64,000 nucleotides of DNA from Pseudorhodoferax sp. Leaf274 (GCF_001422445.1 NZ_LMNA01000030.1:536809-600808), one strand, 5' to 3'; positions 17,525 to 28,256 are shown, counted from the first letter of the stretch. Notes: generated from the letters alone by a model not told the origin. A program made the numbers and translations.

Positions 17525-18466
17525 ATGGCAGCAGCCGACGAGCGCGAACTGCGCAATCTCGATCCCATCACCGAAGCGCCCGGCGCGCATCCCGTCGGCA
17601 CCGGCGTGGGGGCCGCGGGTGGCGGCGTCGCGGGGGCGGCCATCGGTGCCGTCGGCGGCCCGATCGGCGCGGCGGTCGGCCTGGTGGCAGGCGCGCTGGT
17701 GGGCGGCCTGGCCGGCAAGGCAACGGCCGAGCGCATCAATCCCACGCTGGAAGAAGCCTACTGGCGCGAAAGCTACACGCGCGAACCCTATTACGAGGCC
17801 GGCCGCAGCTACGACGACTACGGGCCGGCCTATGCCTACGGCTGGGGCGCGACCGCCACCTACCCGGGCGCCTTCGAGGACGCCGAGCCGGAACTGGCGC
17901 GCGACTGGGAGCGGCAACGCGGCGGCTCGTCGCTGGACTGGCAGCAGGCGCGGCCGGCGACGCGCGCGGCCTGGGACCGTGTGCAGACGCCTGGTTCGAC
18001 GACGGAAGAGTTCGACCGCGACGATGTGCTCGAGACGTTGGACGACCTGCTGAAGACGTGTCGCGATGGCCAGAAGGGCTTCGAGGAAGCCGCCGAACAC
18101 ACCCGCACCGCCACGCTGGCCACGTTGCTGCGCGACCGTGCCCAGGCCTGCGCCCAGGGTGCGCAGGACCTGGTCGCGGCCATCGGCCGCCTGGGAGGCG
18201 AGGCCAACGACCGCGGCAGCGCCACCGGGGCCCTGCACCGTGGCTGGGTCAGCGCGCGCGGCAGCGTGGGCGCGCTGAGCGACCTGGACATGCTCGAGGA
18301 ATGCGAACGCGGCGAGGACACCGCGCTGGCCCGTTACCGCAAGGCGCTGCAGCAGCCGCTGCCGGCCGACGTGCGCACGCTGGTCCAGCACCAGATGGAA
18401 GGTGCCCAGCGCAACCACGACGAGATCAAGCGGCTGCGCGACGCGGAGCGCGCACGCAAGGCCTGA
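17525..18466 (+). CDS. Glycine-zipper plus DUF2383 (PA2169-type) protein
   Basis: The 313-residue protein has two parts. Residues about 20-65 form a Gly/Ala-rich glycine zipper (repeated GxxxG, as in GAAGGGVAGAAIGAVGGPIG) able to insert in or deform membranes. After a Tyr/Arg-rich linker, residues about 160-300 match the PA2169/DUF2383 four-helix-bundle fold (VLETLDDLLKTCRDGQKGFE through VQHQMEGAQRNHDEIKRL), which resembles ferritin-like bundles but without obvious metal ligands. GAAGGAG lies before the ATG, and the inverted repeat GTCCCG-acg-CGGGAC (17480-17494) is just upstream. Similar DUF2383 proteins are stress-associated. The fusion is the odd part. It converges with the sulfurtransferase gene with no gap. 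Confidence 0.75.
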   Translation: MAAADERELRNLDPITEAPGAHPVGTGVGAAGGGVAGAAIGAVGGPIGAAVGLVAGALVGGLAGKATAERINPTLEEAYWRESYTREPYYEAGRSYDDYGPAYAYGWGATATYPGAFEDAEPELARDWERQRGGSSLDWQQARPATRAAWDRVQTPGSTTEEFDRDDVLETLDDLLKTCRDGQKGFEEAAEHTRTATLATLLRDRAQACAQGAQDLVAAIGRLGGEANDRGSATGALHRGWVSARGSVGALSDLDMLEECERGEDTALARYRKALQQPLPADVRTLVQHQMEGAQRNHDEIKRLRDAERARKA

Positions 18467-19366
18467 TCAGCCGCCCGTCGCGACGGGGCGGCTCGGGTCG
18501 CTGCACCAGTCGCTCCAGCTGCCGGCATACAGCGCAGTGGCGGGATAGCCCGCCACCTGCATGGCCAGCAGGTTGGGCACGGCGCTGACGCCGCTGCCGC
18601 ACTGGTGCACGACGCTGGCCGGATCGCGGCCGGCCAGCAACGCATCGAACTCGGCGCGCAGCTGCTCTGCGGGCTTGAAGCGTCCGTCCGCGCCGATGTT
18701 CTGCGCGAACGGGCGGTTCAGCGCACCCGGAATGTGGCCTGCCACCGGGTCGAGCGGTTCGGTCTCGCCGCGGTAGCGCGGACCGGCGCGCGCGTCCAGC
18801 ACGGTCTGGACGGGGCTTTCCAGCTGCGCCAGCACCTCCTTCGCATCGACCAGCCGGACCAGCGGCGCGTGCAATTCGAAGTTGCTGCGGAAGTGCCCGG
18901 GTTCATCGCCCGATGCCACCTCGCCACCGGCGGCCTGCCAGGCCTGCAGGCCACCGTCGAGCACGGCAACGGCTTCGTGGCCGGCCCACTTGAGCATCCA
19001 CCACAACCGGCCGCAGTAGTTCGCGCCCTGCCGGTCGTACACCACGGCCTGCATGCCGTTGGCCAAGCCGATGCTGGACAGCCAGATCGCAAACTTCTCG
19101 CGGTTGGGCAAGGGATGCCGGCCGCCCGAGGCGGGCGTGTCGGCGGCCTGCGCCGTCAAGGCTCCGTGCTTGCCGGGGGCGCCATGCATGGCGCTCAGGT
19201 GGCGGTCGAGGTCGGCGCGCACGGCGCCGGGGATGTGGGCCTCGCGGTACTGCGCGTCGCCGGCGTGCGGCTGCATGAGTTCGAAGCTGCAGTCGAACAG
19301 CATCTGCGGCTGGCCGCTGGCGCGCAGCGTGCGCAGCTGCTCCGGCGTGATCAGGGTGGTGTACAT
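18467..19366 (-). CDS. sseA: 3-Mercaptopyruvate sulfurtransferase, tandem rhodanese
   Basis: The 299-residue cytosolic enzyme has two rhodanese domains. The N-terminal one (about 1-150) is inactive and keeps the DCSFELMQPHAGDAQYREAH pattern. The C-terminal one carries the catalytic loop HQCGSGVSA with the nucleophile Cys at about 256. CGSGV is typical of mercaptopyruvate sulfurtransferases, whereas thiosulfate enzymes read CRKGV, so I prefer SseA. It transfers sulfur from 3-mercaptopyruvate to thiols or cyanide. The start ATG at 19366 gives the family N-terminus MYTTLITPEQL. The stop abuts the stop of the convergent DUF2383 gene. Confidence 0.9.
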   Translation of the reverse strand: MYTTLITPEQLRTLRASGQPQMLFDCSFELMQPHAGDAQYREAHIPGAVRADLDRHLSAMHGAPGKHGALTAQAADTPASGGRHPLPNREKFAIWLSSIGLANGMQAVVYDRQGANYCGRLWWMLKWAGHEAVAVLDGGLQAWQAAGGEVASGDEPGHFRSNFELHAPLVRLVDAKEVLAQLESPVQTVLDARAGPRYRGETEPLDPVAGHIPGALNRPFAQNIGADGRFKPAEQLRAEFDALLAGRDPASVVHQCGSGVSAVPNLLAMQVAGYPATALYAGSWSDWCSDPSRPVATGG

Positions 19367-19413
19367 GGCACTCGGATTCGTGTTGGACGCGCCATTGTGG
19401 CGTGCCCGCGCGC

Positions 19414-20337
19414 TCAATGTTCCTCGGCCGGGGCCTTGGGAACCGCGCGCTGGCGCAGCACGGTGGCGACCACGCCGCTGGCAATGACCAGGCCCATGCC
19501 GACGACGCCCGCCGTGTCGATCACGTCGTCGAACAGCAGCACGCTGAAGATGGACGCGAAGATGATGCCCGAGTACTGCAGGTTGGCCACCACCAGCGTG
19601 CCGGCCTGCGTCTTGGCCTGAGCGTAGGCGCGCGTCATGCACAGCTGGCCCAGGGCCGCCAGCACGCCGATGGGCAGCAGCCACAGCGCATGCAGCCAGT
19701 TCCAGGGCGACAGGCCCGTGAACAGCATCCACAACCCGCCCATCACGGCCGCGCCGAGCGCGAAATAGAAGACCGTGCGGGTCTCGGGCTCGCCGATGCG
19801 CGACAGCGCGATGACCTGCAGGTAGGCGAAGGCCGCCGTGAGGCCGGAGATCAGGCCCACCATGCCGGCGAAGCCCTGGCTCGGGTTCATGTCGGGTTTG
19901 AGGATCAGCACCACGCCCACGAAGCCGACCAGCACCGTCAGTGCCAGAACGCCCTGCAGCGGCGGCAGCGGCACGCGGCCGTCGCGCCCCGGGATCGGCA
20001 CCCAGGCGAGCAGTGCGCCGCCGACCAGAAAGGTGGCGATCCAGATGCTGCTCATGTAGTTCAGCGTCATCGCCGCGGACAGCGGGATGTGGGCGATGGC
20101 GTAGAACCAGCAGCCCAGCGAGAAGGTGCCGATCACGCTGCGCCAGACATGCATGCCCGGATAGCGCGTGGCCAGCGACACGCCCTGGCGCCGCGCCAGA
20201 ACGCCGATGAAGACCACCCCGACGATGCCGCGCCAGAACACCAGTTCGGCGCTGTTGAACGAGGCCGAGGCGAACTTGACGCACACGCCCATGGCGGCGA
20301 ACAGGAACGCCGACGCCACCATCCAGAGACCTTGCAT
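19414..20337 (-). CDS. EamA/DMT superfamily transporter
   Basis: The 307-residue inner-membrane protein has ten hydrophobic segments in two homologous halves. These are the EamA repeats of the drug/metabolite transporter superfamily, with FWRGIVGVVFIG in the first half and RAYAQAKTQAGTLVVANLQY in the second. It is probably an exporter or exchanger of a metabolite. The substrate cannot be read. An in-frame TTG at 20367 would add ten residues but falls in the U-tract of the terminator of the upstream gene, so I chose the ATG at 20337. Neither start has a clear Shine-Dalgarno site. Confidence 0.82.
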   Translation of the reverse strand: MQGLWMVASAFLFAAMGVCVKFASASFNSAELVFWRGIVGVVFIGVLARRQGVSLATRYPGMHVWRSVIGTFSLGCWFYAIAHIPLSAAMTLNYMSSIWIATFLVGGALLAWVPIPGRDGRVPLPPLQGVLALTVLVGFVGVVLILKPDMNPSQGFAGMVGLISGLTAAFAYLQVIALSRIGEPETRTVFYFALGAAVMGGLWMLFTGLSPWNWLHALWLLPIGVLAALGQLCMTRAYAQAKTQAGTLVVANLQYSGIIFASIFSVLLFDDVIDTAGVVGMGLVIASGVVATVLRQRAVPKAPAEEH

Positions 20338-20367
20338 GACCCGTATTGCTTGTTGTGAGGGTGACAA

Positions 20368-20392
20368 GAAAAAGGGGCACGAGGCCCCTTGG
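20368..20392 (-). terminator. Rho-independent terminator of the Rieske oxygenase gene
   Basis: Read on the minus strand, AAGGGGC-ctcg-TGCCCCTT forms a stem with a short loop and is followed by TTTTTC. It begins about 18 nt after the stop of the gene at 20410. It separates the oxygenase transcript from the transporter gene downstream. Confidence 0.75.
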
Positions 20393-20409
20393 CAGGCGCG
20401 CCGAAGGCC

Positions 20410-21585
20410 TCAGCGCTCCAGCGCCTGGAACGGCCGCGCCAGCGGCACGCCCTGCAACTGGCGCCGGTACCACTCGTGGAAGTGCTGCATGCCGTCTTCC
20501 ATGGGACTCTGGTAGGGGCCGGCCTCGTCGTCGCCACGCGCCAGCAGCGCCTTGCGGCCGGCGTCCATGCGCAGCGCGATCTCGTCGTCCTCCACGCAGG
20601 TCTCCATGTAGGCGGCCTGCTGGGCGTCGACGAACTCGCGCTCGAAGGCGGCGATCTCTTCGGGGTAGTAGAACTCCACCGTGTTGAGCGTCTTCTGCGG
20701 CGACACCGGGTACAGCGTGGACACCGTCAGCACGTGCGGATACCACTCCACCATGACGGTGGGGTAGTAGGTCAGCCAGATCGCGCCGTAGCGCGGGGGC
20801 TGGCCGTTGCGGTAGTCCATCAGCGCTTTCTGCCAGCGCTGGTAAGCCGGGCTGCCGGCCTTGCCCAGGCGGCCGGCGATGCCGACGGTCTGCACCGAGT
20901 GGTGCTCGCCGAACTCCCAGCGCAGGTCGTCGCAGGTCACGAAGTTGCCCAGGCCGGGGTGGAACGGGCCGACGTGGTAGTCCTCCAGGTAGACCTCGAT
21001 GAAGGTCTTCCAGTTGTAGTCGCACGTGTGCAGTTCCACGCGGTCGAACACGTAGCCGTCGAAGTTGAGGTCCGCGCGCGGCCCCAGGCGGGACAGCTCG
21101 CGCTCCACGCGGCCCGGCTCGGCGCCCTCAAACAGCAGGCCGTTCCAGTTCTGCAACGGGTAGTTCGCCAGGTTCAGGCAGGGGTCCTGCGCGAAATGCG
21201 GCGCGCCCAGCAGCGTGCCGGCCGGGCTGCCGCGCCCGCCGCTGTAGGTCCAGCGGTGCAGCGGGCACACGATGTTGCCGCCCGCGCTGCCGCTTTGCGT
21301 GGCCGCCAGCGAACCGCGGCCCTTCAGGATCACGGCCTGGCGGTGGCGGCAGACGTTGGAGACGAGGTCCACACCCTGGGGCGTGCGCACCAGCGCACGG
21401 CCCTCCCGTTCCTGCGGCAGCACGTGGTAGTCGCCGACCTGCGGCACCAGGAGTTCATGCCCCACGTAGCGGGGTCCGCGCTGGAAGATCGTCTCCAACT
21501 CGCGCTGGAACAGCGCCTCGTCGAAATAGCTGGAAACGGGAAGTTGGCTTTGGGCCTGCTGAAGTTGAAGACTTAAATCAGACAT
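20410..21585 (-). CDS. Rieske/mononuclear-iron ring-hydroxylating oxygenase alpha subunit
   Basis: The 391-residue protein has an N-terminal Rieske domain with CRHR (79-82) and CPLH (107-110) as ligands of the [2Fe-2S] cluster. The catalytic domain has the iron ligands His204 and His209 in EDYHVGPFH. The gap between the two ligand pairs is 25 residues, longer than the usual 15-17, because of a Gly/Ser-rich insertion. No ferredoxin or reductase partner gene is adjacent, so electrons must come from elsewhere. The substrate is unknown; quaternary amines or aromatic acids are usual for relatives. In Comamonadaceae this gene commonly stands divergent from xseB-ispA-dxs, as here. A terminator follows it. 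Confidence 0.88.
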   Translation of the reverse strand: MSDLSLQLQQAQSQLPVSSYFDEALFQRELETIFQRGPRYVGHELLVPQVGDYHVLPQEREGRALVRTPQGVDLVSNVCRHRQAVILKGRGSLAATQSGSAGGNIVCPLHRWTYSGGRGSPAGTLLGAPHFAQDPCLNLANYPLQNWNGLLFEGAEPGRVERELSRLGPRADLNFDGYVFDRVELHTCDYNWKTFIEVYLEDYHVGPFHPGLGNFVTCDDLRWEFGEHHSVQTVGIAGRLGKAGSPAYQRWQKALMDYRNGQPPRYGAIWLTYYPTVMVEWYPHVLTVSTLYPVSPQKTLNTVEFYYPEEIAAFEREFVDAQQAAYMETCVEDDEIALRMDAGRKALLARGDDEAGPYQSPMEDGMQHFHEWYRRQLQGVPLARPFQALER

Positions 21586-21841
21586 GCATGTCCTGACCTA
21601 GAGACTCCCCCTATGAAGGGGCAGGGTAGGCGCCTGTTCCGTCGGCACCAAGGCACCAGTGGGATTTGCGCGGGAGGGGTGGATCGGCTGAGCCGCCGAG
21701 GCTCCTTTCGAAGCGTTGCCGCTTGCTAGGGAAAAAGAGGCGCGATTGTAGCTGCGGTCGATGTCAGTCCACCCCGTAAGGAATGGCTGGCGGCGCAGCG
21801 CCTAAAATCCCGCTTTCCGTCTGCAACTTTCCCTCCTGCCC
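21586..21841. other. 256-nt divergent intergenic region
   Basis: No gene is seen. On the minus strand a TACAAT (21750-21745) could be the -10 box of the oxygenase gene, which would give a leader of about 150 nt. That leader contains the direct repeat GGTGCCTTGGTGCC and a small hairpin CCCC-ttcata-GGGG near 21610. On the plus strand TAAAAT (about 21803) could serve xseB. I compared the leader with SAH, glycine and cobalamin riboswitch consensus and found no convincing match. Confidence 0.4.
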
Positions 21842-22081
21842 ATGCCCAAGGCCTCTGCCTCGCCCCCACCCGACCCGGTCAGCTACGAGGCCGCGCTGCA
21901 GGAGCTCGAGGCGCTGGTGGGCCAGATGGAGTCCGGCCAGATGCCGCTCGATGGCCTGCTCACCGGCTACCACCGCGGCGCCGACCTGCTGCAGTTCTGC
22001 CGCGGCCGGCTCGATGCGGTGGAAGACCAGATCCGCGTGCTGGACCAGCAGGGCCAGGTCAAGCCCTGGAGCCAGGAATGA
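21842..22081 (+). CDS. xseB: Exodeoxyribonuclease VII small subunit
   Basis: The 79-residue protein carries the XseB core [20 protein letters not shown], followed by the [20 protein letters not shown] helix and VLD near the end. It is the small regulatory subunit of exonuclease VII, which degrades single-stranded DNA from both ends together with XseA (not in the window). Its TGA overlaps the ATG of ispA (ATGA, 22078-22081). The order xseB-ispA-dxs is a classical operon, and nothing in it is unusual. Confidence 0.95.
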   Translation: MPKASASPPPDPVSYEAALQELEALVGQMESGQMPLDGLLTGYHRGADLLQFCRGRLDAVEDQIRVLDQQGQVKPWSQE

Positions 22082-23049
22082 GTTCCGTGGCTGTATCCGC
22101 CGATTTCGATCTGGCCGCCTGGAGCACCGCCACGCTGGACCGCGTGGAGACGGCGCTCTCTGCCTGGGTGGCGCCCGGCGCGGCCGATGACGACGGCCAC
22201 GAGGCCCCGGCTGCGCTGCGCGAGGCCATGCGCTATGCCGTGCTGGATGGCGGCAAACGGCTGCGCCCGCTGCTGGTGCTCGCGGCGCGCGCGGCGGTGT
22301 CCGGCACCGAGAGCGATGGCGCTGCCCGTTCGCTGGACGACGCCGCGCTGCGTGCGGCCTGCGCGGTCGAGCTGATCCACGCCTATTCCCTGGTGCACGA
22401 CGACATGCCCTGCATGGACAACGACGTGCTGCGCCGGGGCAAGCCCACCGTGCACGTGCGCTTCGGCGAAGCGCAGGCGCTGCTGGCCGGCGATGCCCTG
22501 CAGGCGCTGGCCTTCGAGCTGCTGACCGCCGAGCAGGCCAGCGCCCCGGCCAGCGTGCAGGCCACGCTGTGCCGCCTGCTGGCGCGCGCCGCAGGCTGCG
22601 AGGGCATGGCCGGCGGCCAGGCCATCGACCTGGCCAGCATCGGCCGGCCCCTGTCGGAGGACCAGCTGCGCGACATGCACCGCCTGAAGACCGGTGCATT
22701 GCTGCAAGGCAGCGTGATGATGGGTGCCGCATGCTGCGACGCCCACAGCAGCTGCAGCGCGCAGGCGCTGCGGGGCCTGGCCGCCTATGGCGCGGCGCTG
22801 GGCCTGGCGTTCCAGGTCGTGGACGACATCCTGGACGTGACGGCCGATTCGGCCACGTTGGGCAAGACCGCCGGCAAGGACGCCGCGCAGGACAAGCCCA
22901 CCTATGTTTCGGTGCTGGGCCTGGCGCGTTCGCAGGCCTATGCGCAGGAGTTGCTGGACCATGCGCTGGCAGCGCTGGACGGCGCCGGCCTGCCCGACAC
23001 GCGCGCGCTGCGCGCCCTGGCCGACATGGTCGTGAACCGCTCCACCTGA
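22078..23049 (+). CDS. ispA: Farnesyl/geranyl diphosphate synthase IspA
   Basis: The 323-residue polyprenyl synthase makes geranyl and farnesyl diphosphate from IPP and DMAPP for ubiquinone and undecaprenyl carriers. It has GKRLRP (about 59), the first aspartate-rich motif DDMPCMDND, the second one DDILD, and the GGQAIDLAS and LKTGALLQ stretches. The four-residue spacing inside the first motif is the bacterial short-chain type. It is somewhat longer than the E. coli enzyme (299) because of an acidic N-terminal extension. It is translationally coupled to xseB, and dxs follows after 22 nt. Confidence 0.95.
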   Translation: MSSVAVSADFDLAAWSTATLDRVETALSAWVAPGAADDDGHEAPAALREAMRYAVLDGGKRLRPLLVLAARAAVSGTESDGAARSLDDAALRAACAVELIHAYSLVHDDMPCMDNDVLRRGKPTVHVRFGEAQALLAGDALQALAFELLTAEQASAPASVQATLCRLLARAAGCEGMAGGQAIDLASIGRPLSEDQLRDMHRLKTGALLQGSVMMGAACCDAHSSCSAQALRGLAAYGAALGLAFQVVDDILDVTADSATLGKTAGKDAAQDKPTYVSVLGLARSQAYAQELLDHALAALDGAGLPDTRALRALADMVVNRST

Positions 23050-23071
23050 GCCCTACGGAGAGACAAACCCC

Positions 23072-24997
23072 ATGGCGAATCCGGACGCAGCGGCCTACCC
23101 CCTGCTGATGCGCATCAACGACCCGGCCGACCTGCGCCGGCTGCCGCGCCACGAGCTCAAGCCCCTGGCCGACCAGTTGCGCGCCTTCGTGCTGGACAGC
23201 GTGTCCAAGACAGGCGGCCACCTGAGCTCCAACCTCGGCACGGTGGAACTCACGGTGGCACTGCACTACGTCTTCAACACGCCCACCGACCAGTTGGTCT
23301 GGGACGTGGGCCACCAGACCTATCCGCACAAGATCCTGACCGGCCGGCGCGACCGCATGCCCACGCTGCGTCAGCTGGGCGGCCTCTCGGGCTTTCCGAT
23401 GCGCGCGGAGAGCCCGTACGACACCTTCGGCACGGCGCATTCCTCGACCTCGATCTCGGCGGCCCTGGGCATGGCCATGGCCGCCAAGCAGAAGGGCGAG
23501 GACAGCCACGCCGTGGCCATCATCGGCGACGGTGCGCTGACGGCCGGCATGGCCTTCGAGGCGCTCAACAACGCGGGCGTGTGCGACTGCAACCTGCTCG
23601 TGATCCTGAACGACAACGACATGAGCATCAGCCCGCCCGTGGGCGCGCTGAACCGCTACCTTGCGCAGCTGCTGTCGGGCAACTTCTACGCGCGTGCCAA
23701 GAACGTCGGCAAGCAGGTGCTGAAGGCCGCGCCGCCGCTGTTCGAGCTGGCCAAGCGGCTCGAGCAGCATGCCAAGGGCATGGTCGTGCCGGGCACGATG
23801 TTCGAGCAGTTCGGCTTCAACTACATCGGCCCGATCGACGGCCACGACCTCGAATCGCTGGTCCCCACGCTGGAGAACATCCGCCAGTTGAAGGGGCCGC
23901 AGTTCCTGCACGTGGTCACGAAGAAGGGCCAGGGCTACAAGCTGGCCGAGGCCGACCCCGTGGCCTACCACGGGCCCGGCAAGTTCGATCCGCGCGTCGG
24001 CCTGGTCAAGCCCAGCACGCCGTCCAAGCCCACCTTCACGCAGGTGTTCGGCCAATGGCTGTGCGACATGGCGGCGCAGGATCCGCGGCTGGTCGGCATC
24101 ACGCCGGCGATGCGCGAAGGCTCGGGCATGGTCGAGTTCGAGCAGCGCTTTCCCAAGCGCTACTATGACGTGGGCATCGCCGAGCAGCATGCCGTGACCT
24201 TCGCCGCGGGCATGGCCACGCAGGGGCTCAAGCCCGTGGTGGCGATCTACTCCACCTTCCTGCAGCGCGCCTACGACCAGCTGATCCACGACGTGGCGCT
24301 GCAGAACCTGCCGGTCGTGTTCGCACTGGACCGTGCCGGCCTCGTCGGGGCCGACGGTGCCACGCACGCCGGTGCCTACGACATCCCGTTCCTGCGCTGT
24401 GTTCCCAACATGGCGATCGCCTGCCCGGCCGACGAGAGCGAGTGCCGCGGCCTGCTGAGCGCAGCCTTCGCCCAGGACCATCCGGTGGCTGTGCGCTACC
24501 CGCGTGGTGCCGGCGTCGGCACGGCCGTGGCCGCCGCCCTGCAGCCGCTGCCCTACGGCAAGGGCGAGGTGCGGCGCCAGGCGCAGCAACCCGCTGCGGG
24601 CCGGCGCATCGCCATCCTGGCCTTCGGCACGCTGCTGTACCCCGCGCTGGAGGCGGCCGAGCGGCTCAACGCCACGGTCGTCAACATGCGCTGGGCCAAG
24701 CCGCTGGACACCGAACTGCTGCTGCAGGTCGCGGCCGAGCACGATGCGCTGGTCACGGTGGAGGAGGGCGCCATCATGGGTGGTGCGGGCAGCGCCGTAG
24801 CCGAGGCGCTGGCTGCCGCGGGCGTGGTCAGGCCGCTGCTGCAGCTGGGCCTGCCGGACCGCTTCATCGAGCATGGCGACCCGGCCAAGCTGCTGGCCCT
24901 GCAGGGCCTGGATGCGCCTGGCATCGCCAAGGCGGTCGGGGCCCGTTTTCCTTCTCTCGTCGAGCAGGCCCAGGCCGCACTCAAGCTCGTTGCGTGA
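23072..24997 (+). CDS. dxs: 1-Deoxy-D-xylulose-5-phosphate synthase
   Basis: The 641-residue thiamine-diphosphate enzyme condenses pyruvate and glyceraldehyde 3-phosphate in the first step of the MEP pathway. It shows the TPP/Mg motif beginning [18 protein letters not shown] (about 152), the GAHSSTSI-equivalent [10 protein letters not shown], the catalytic glutamate region [13 protein letters not shown] and the C-terminal transketolase domain. Length is normal. GGAG lies 11 nt before the ATG. It is the last gene of xseB-ispA-dxs. A hairpin with a U-tract follows 75 nt beyond the stop. Confidence 0.97.
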   Translation: MANPDAAAYPLLMRINDPADLRRLPRHELKPLADQLRAFVLDSVSKTGGHLSSNLGTVELTVALHYVFNTPTDQLVWDVGHQTYPHKILTGRRDRMPTLRQLGGLSGFPMRAESPYDTFGTAHSSTSISAALGMAMAAKQKGEDSHAVAIIGDGALTAGMAFEALNNAGVCDCNLLVILNDNDMSISPPVGALNRYLAQLLSGNFYARAKNVGKQVLKAAPPLFELAKRLEQHAKGMVVPGTMFEQFGFNYIGPIDGHDLESLVPTLENIRQLKGPQFLHVVTKKGQGYKLAEADPVAYHGPGKFDPRVGLVKPSTPSKPTFTQVFGQWLCDMAAQDPRLVGITPAMREGSGMVEFEQRFPKRYYDVGIAEQHAVTFAAGMATQGLKPVVAIYSTFLQRAYDQLIHDVALQNLPVVFALDRAGLVGADGATHAGAYDIPFLRCVPNMAIACPADESECRGLLSAAFAQDHPVAVRYPRGAGVGTAVAAALQPLPYGKGEVRRQAQQPAAGRRIAILAFGTLLYPALEAAERLNATVVNMRWAKPLDTELLLQVAAEHDALVTVEEGAIMGGAGSAVAEALAAAGVVRPLLQLGLPDRFIEHGDPAKLLALQGLDAPGIAKAVGARFPSLVEQAQAALKLVA

Positions 24998-25070
24998 ACC
25001 CCGCGTTCGGGGGTAAACCCGCAAGAAGCGGCTTGTAACCGCTTTCTACAATCGGCGCCGACCGCGTGTC

Positions 25071-25105
25071 CCCGTTTCTCCAAAAGGGAAACGGGCTTTT
25101 CTTTT
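25071..25105 (+). terminator. Rho-independent terminator between dxs and the TRAP binding-protein gene
   Basis: CCCGTTTC (25071-25078) pairs perfectly with GAAACGGG (25088-25095) and is followed by cttttcttttg. It ends the dxs transcript. A TACAAT at about 25047 lies before it and could be a promoter, in which case the hairpin would act as an attenuator in the leader of the following gene. Confidence 0.75.
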
Positions 25106-25129
25106 GCTGATTCTTCGGAGAGCTTTTCA

Positions 25130-26209
25130 ATGGATCGTCGTTCCGTCATCAAGAATGCAGGCATTGCCGGTGTGCTGGCCGCGGGCATCGCGCCGGCCGT
25201 GCATGCCCAGGCGGCAGTGCGCTGGCGCCTGGCCTCGAGCTTCCCCAAGTCCCTGGACACCATCTTCGGTACGGCAGAGGTGTTCGCCAAGAAGGTGAGC
25301 GACATCACGGGCGGCAAGTTCCAGATCTCGGTGCATGCCGGTGGCGAACTGATGCCGGCCTTCGGCGTCGTCGATGGCGTGCAGAACGCGTCCGTGGAAA
25401 TGGCCCATACCGCGCCGTACTACTTCTACGGCAAGGACCCGACCTTCTGCCTGGGCTGCGCCGTGCCCTTCGGCATGAACGCGCGCCAGATGACCGCCTG
25501 GATGTACGAGGGCAATGGCCTGAAGCTCATGCGCGAGTTCTACGCCAAGTACAACATCATCAACCTGCCGGGCGGCAACACCGGCGCGCAGATGGGTGGC
25601 TGGTTCCGCAAGGAGATCAAGACCGTCGCCGACCTCAAGGGCCTGAAGTTCCGCACCAACCCGTTCGCCGGCAAGGTGCTCGAGCCCTTCGGCGTGGTGC
25701 CGCAGTCCATCCCCGGCGCCGACCTGTACCCGGCCCTGGAAAAAGGCACGCTGGATGCGCTGGAGTGGGTCGGCCCCTACGACGACCAGAAGCTGGGCTT
25801 CAACAAGGTCGCCAAGTACTACTACTACCCCGGCTGGTGGGAAGGCGGCCCGCAGCTGGACTTCTACATCAACAACAAGGCCTGGGATGCGTTGCCCGCG
25901 GAGTACAAGGCCGCCGTCGAGGCCGCGGCCTCGCACGCCCACGTGACCATGACCGCCAAGTACGACGCGCGCAACCCCATCGCGCTCAAGCAGATGGTGG
26001 GCACCGGCACGCTGCTGCGTCCGTTCAGCAACGAGATCATGAATGCGGCCTTCAAGTCGGCCCAGGAGATCTATGCCGACCTGAACGCCAACAACCCGGA
26101 GTGGAAGAAGATCTACCCCGACTACCAGAAATTCCTGGCCGACCAGAACGCCTGGTTCCGCTTCGCCGAAGGCCTGTTCGACCGCTTCATGCAGCAGCAA
26201 AAGCTCTGA
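25130..26209 (+). CDS. TRAP transporter substrate-binding protein (DctP type)
   Basis: The 359-residue protein starts with a twin-arginine-like signal (MDRRSVIKNAGIAGVLAAG, cut after HAQA). It continues with the DctP fold: WRLASSFPKSLDTIFGTAE, the region around GLKFRTNPFAGKVLEPFGV (about 185), which holds the conserved arginine that contacts a substrate carboxylate, and the LDALEWVGPYDD stretch typical of the mannitol/chloroaromatic-type subgroup. It binds a carboxylate in the periplasm and hands it to a DctQ/DctM permease. Unusually, the permease genes lie convergently, 40 nt beyond its stop, instead of downstream in the same operon. GGAGAG precedes the start. Confidence 0.88.
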   Translation: MDRRSVIKNAGIAGVLAAGIAPAVHAQAAVRWRLASSFPKSLDTIFGTAEVFAKKVSDITGGKFQISVHAGGELMPAFGVVDGVQNASVEMAHTAPYYFYGKDPTFCLGCAVPFGMNARQMTAWMYEGNGLKLMREFYAKYNIINLPGGNTGAQMGGWFRKEIKTVADLKGLKFRTNPFAGKVLEPFGVVPQSIPGADLYPALEKGTLDALEWVGPYDDQKLGFNKVAKYYYYPGWWEGGPQLDFYINNKAWDALPAEYKAAVEAAASHAHVTMTAKYDARNPIALKQMVGTGTLLRPFSNEIMNAAFKSAQEIYADLNANNPEWKKIYPDYQKFLADQNAWFRFAEGLFDRFMQQQKL

Positions 26210-26229
26210 GCTTCTGCCGCCTGGACCCA

Positions 26230-26256
26230 GCCCGCCGCCCGGCGGGCTTTTTATTT
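26230..26256. terminator. Terminator between convergent TRAP genes
   Basis: GCCCGCC-gccc-GGCGGGC followed by TTTTTATTT forms a strong plus-strand terminator 20 nt after the binding-protein gene. Its T-tract overlaps the last codon (TAA at 26253-26251) of the convergent minus-strand gene, so the two transcripts end back to back. Confidence 0.8.
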
Positions 26257-26702
26257 GTGGGCCGGCAGGTGCTGCTGGGCGACCAGCAGTGAGAAGGCGA
26301 TCAGCAGCTGCGGATCGGCGCTGTGGAACCAGGTCACGCCGCCGCCGCGCCGGCGCACCAGCAGGCGCGGCGCGACGATGCGCTCGAGCCAGGGCAGGTG
26401 CACGAGCTTGAGCGAGGACACGTCGCCCACCCGCACGCGCTTGGTCCAGACCCAGGTCTGCGACAGCTCGCCATCGGCCAGCCGCGTGCGGCTGCGCACG
26501 ATCCAAGTGCCCATCCAGAGCACCATGGCGGCGGCCGCGGCGAACACCACAAGGCCGGTGGCGTTCCACTGCGCCTGCAACAGCTTGGGGGCTTGCCACA
26601 GGCCCAGCAGCACGAGGTCGGCCACGAGGACCACGGCCAGCATGCGCGCGGCACGCGGGAACGCCGGGCTGTCCTGCGCGGCAGGCGCCGCGCCGGGCTC
26701 GG

Positions 26703-26706
<4 letters not shown>
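26251..26706 (-). CDS. Two-helix membrane protein with PH-like domain
   Basis: The 151-residue protein has two hydrophobic segments (about 21-40 and 49-67). A soluble part follows, beginning WIVRSRTRLADGELSQTWVW and rich in beta-strand-forming residues, which resembles a bacterial PH-like domain. No enzymatic motif is visible. Its ATG overlaps the TGA of dctM (ATGA), so it is the third gene of the TRAP permease operon and coupled to it. It could help assemble or stabilise the permease, but that is inference from position only. Confidence 0.6.
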
Positions 26707-28220
<1,514 letters not shown>

Positions 28221-28256
28221 GGGAACGGTTCCTGGGAAGGGTCGGACGCGCGCTGC

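Noticed and set aside
20338..20367. Ten-codon N-terminal extension of the EamA transporter from a TTG
   Set aside because: The TTG lies in the U-tract of the upstream terminator, and the family N-terminus begins at the later ATG.
21586..21841. Riboswitch (SAH, glycine or cobalamin) before the Rieske gene
   Set aside because: Scattered short similarities only. The conserved cores of these classes could not be aligned.
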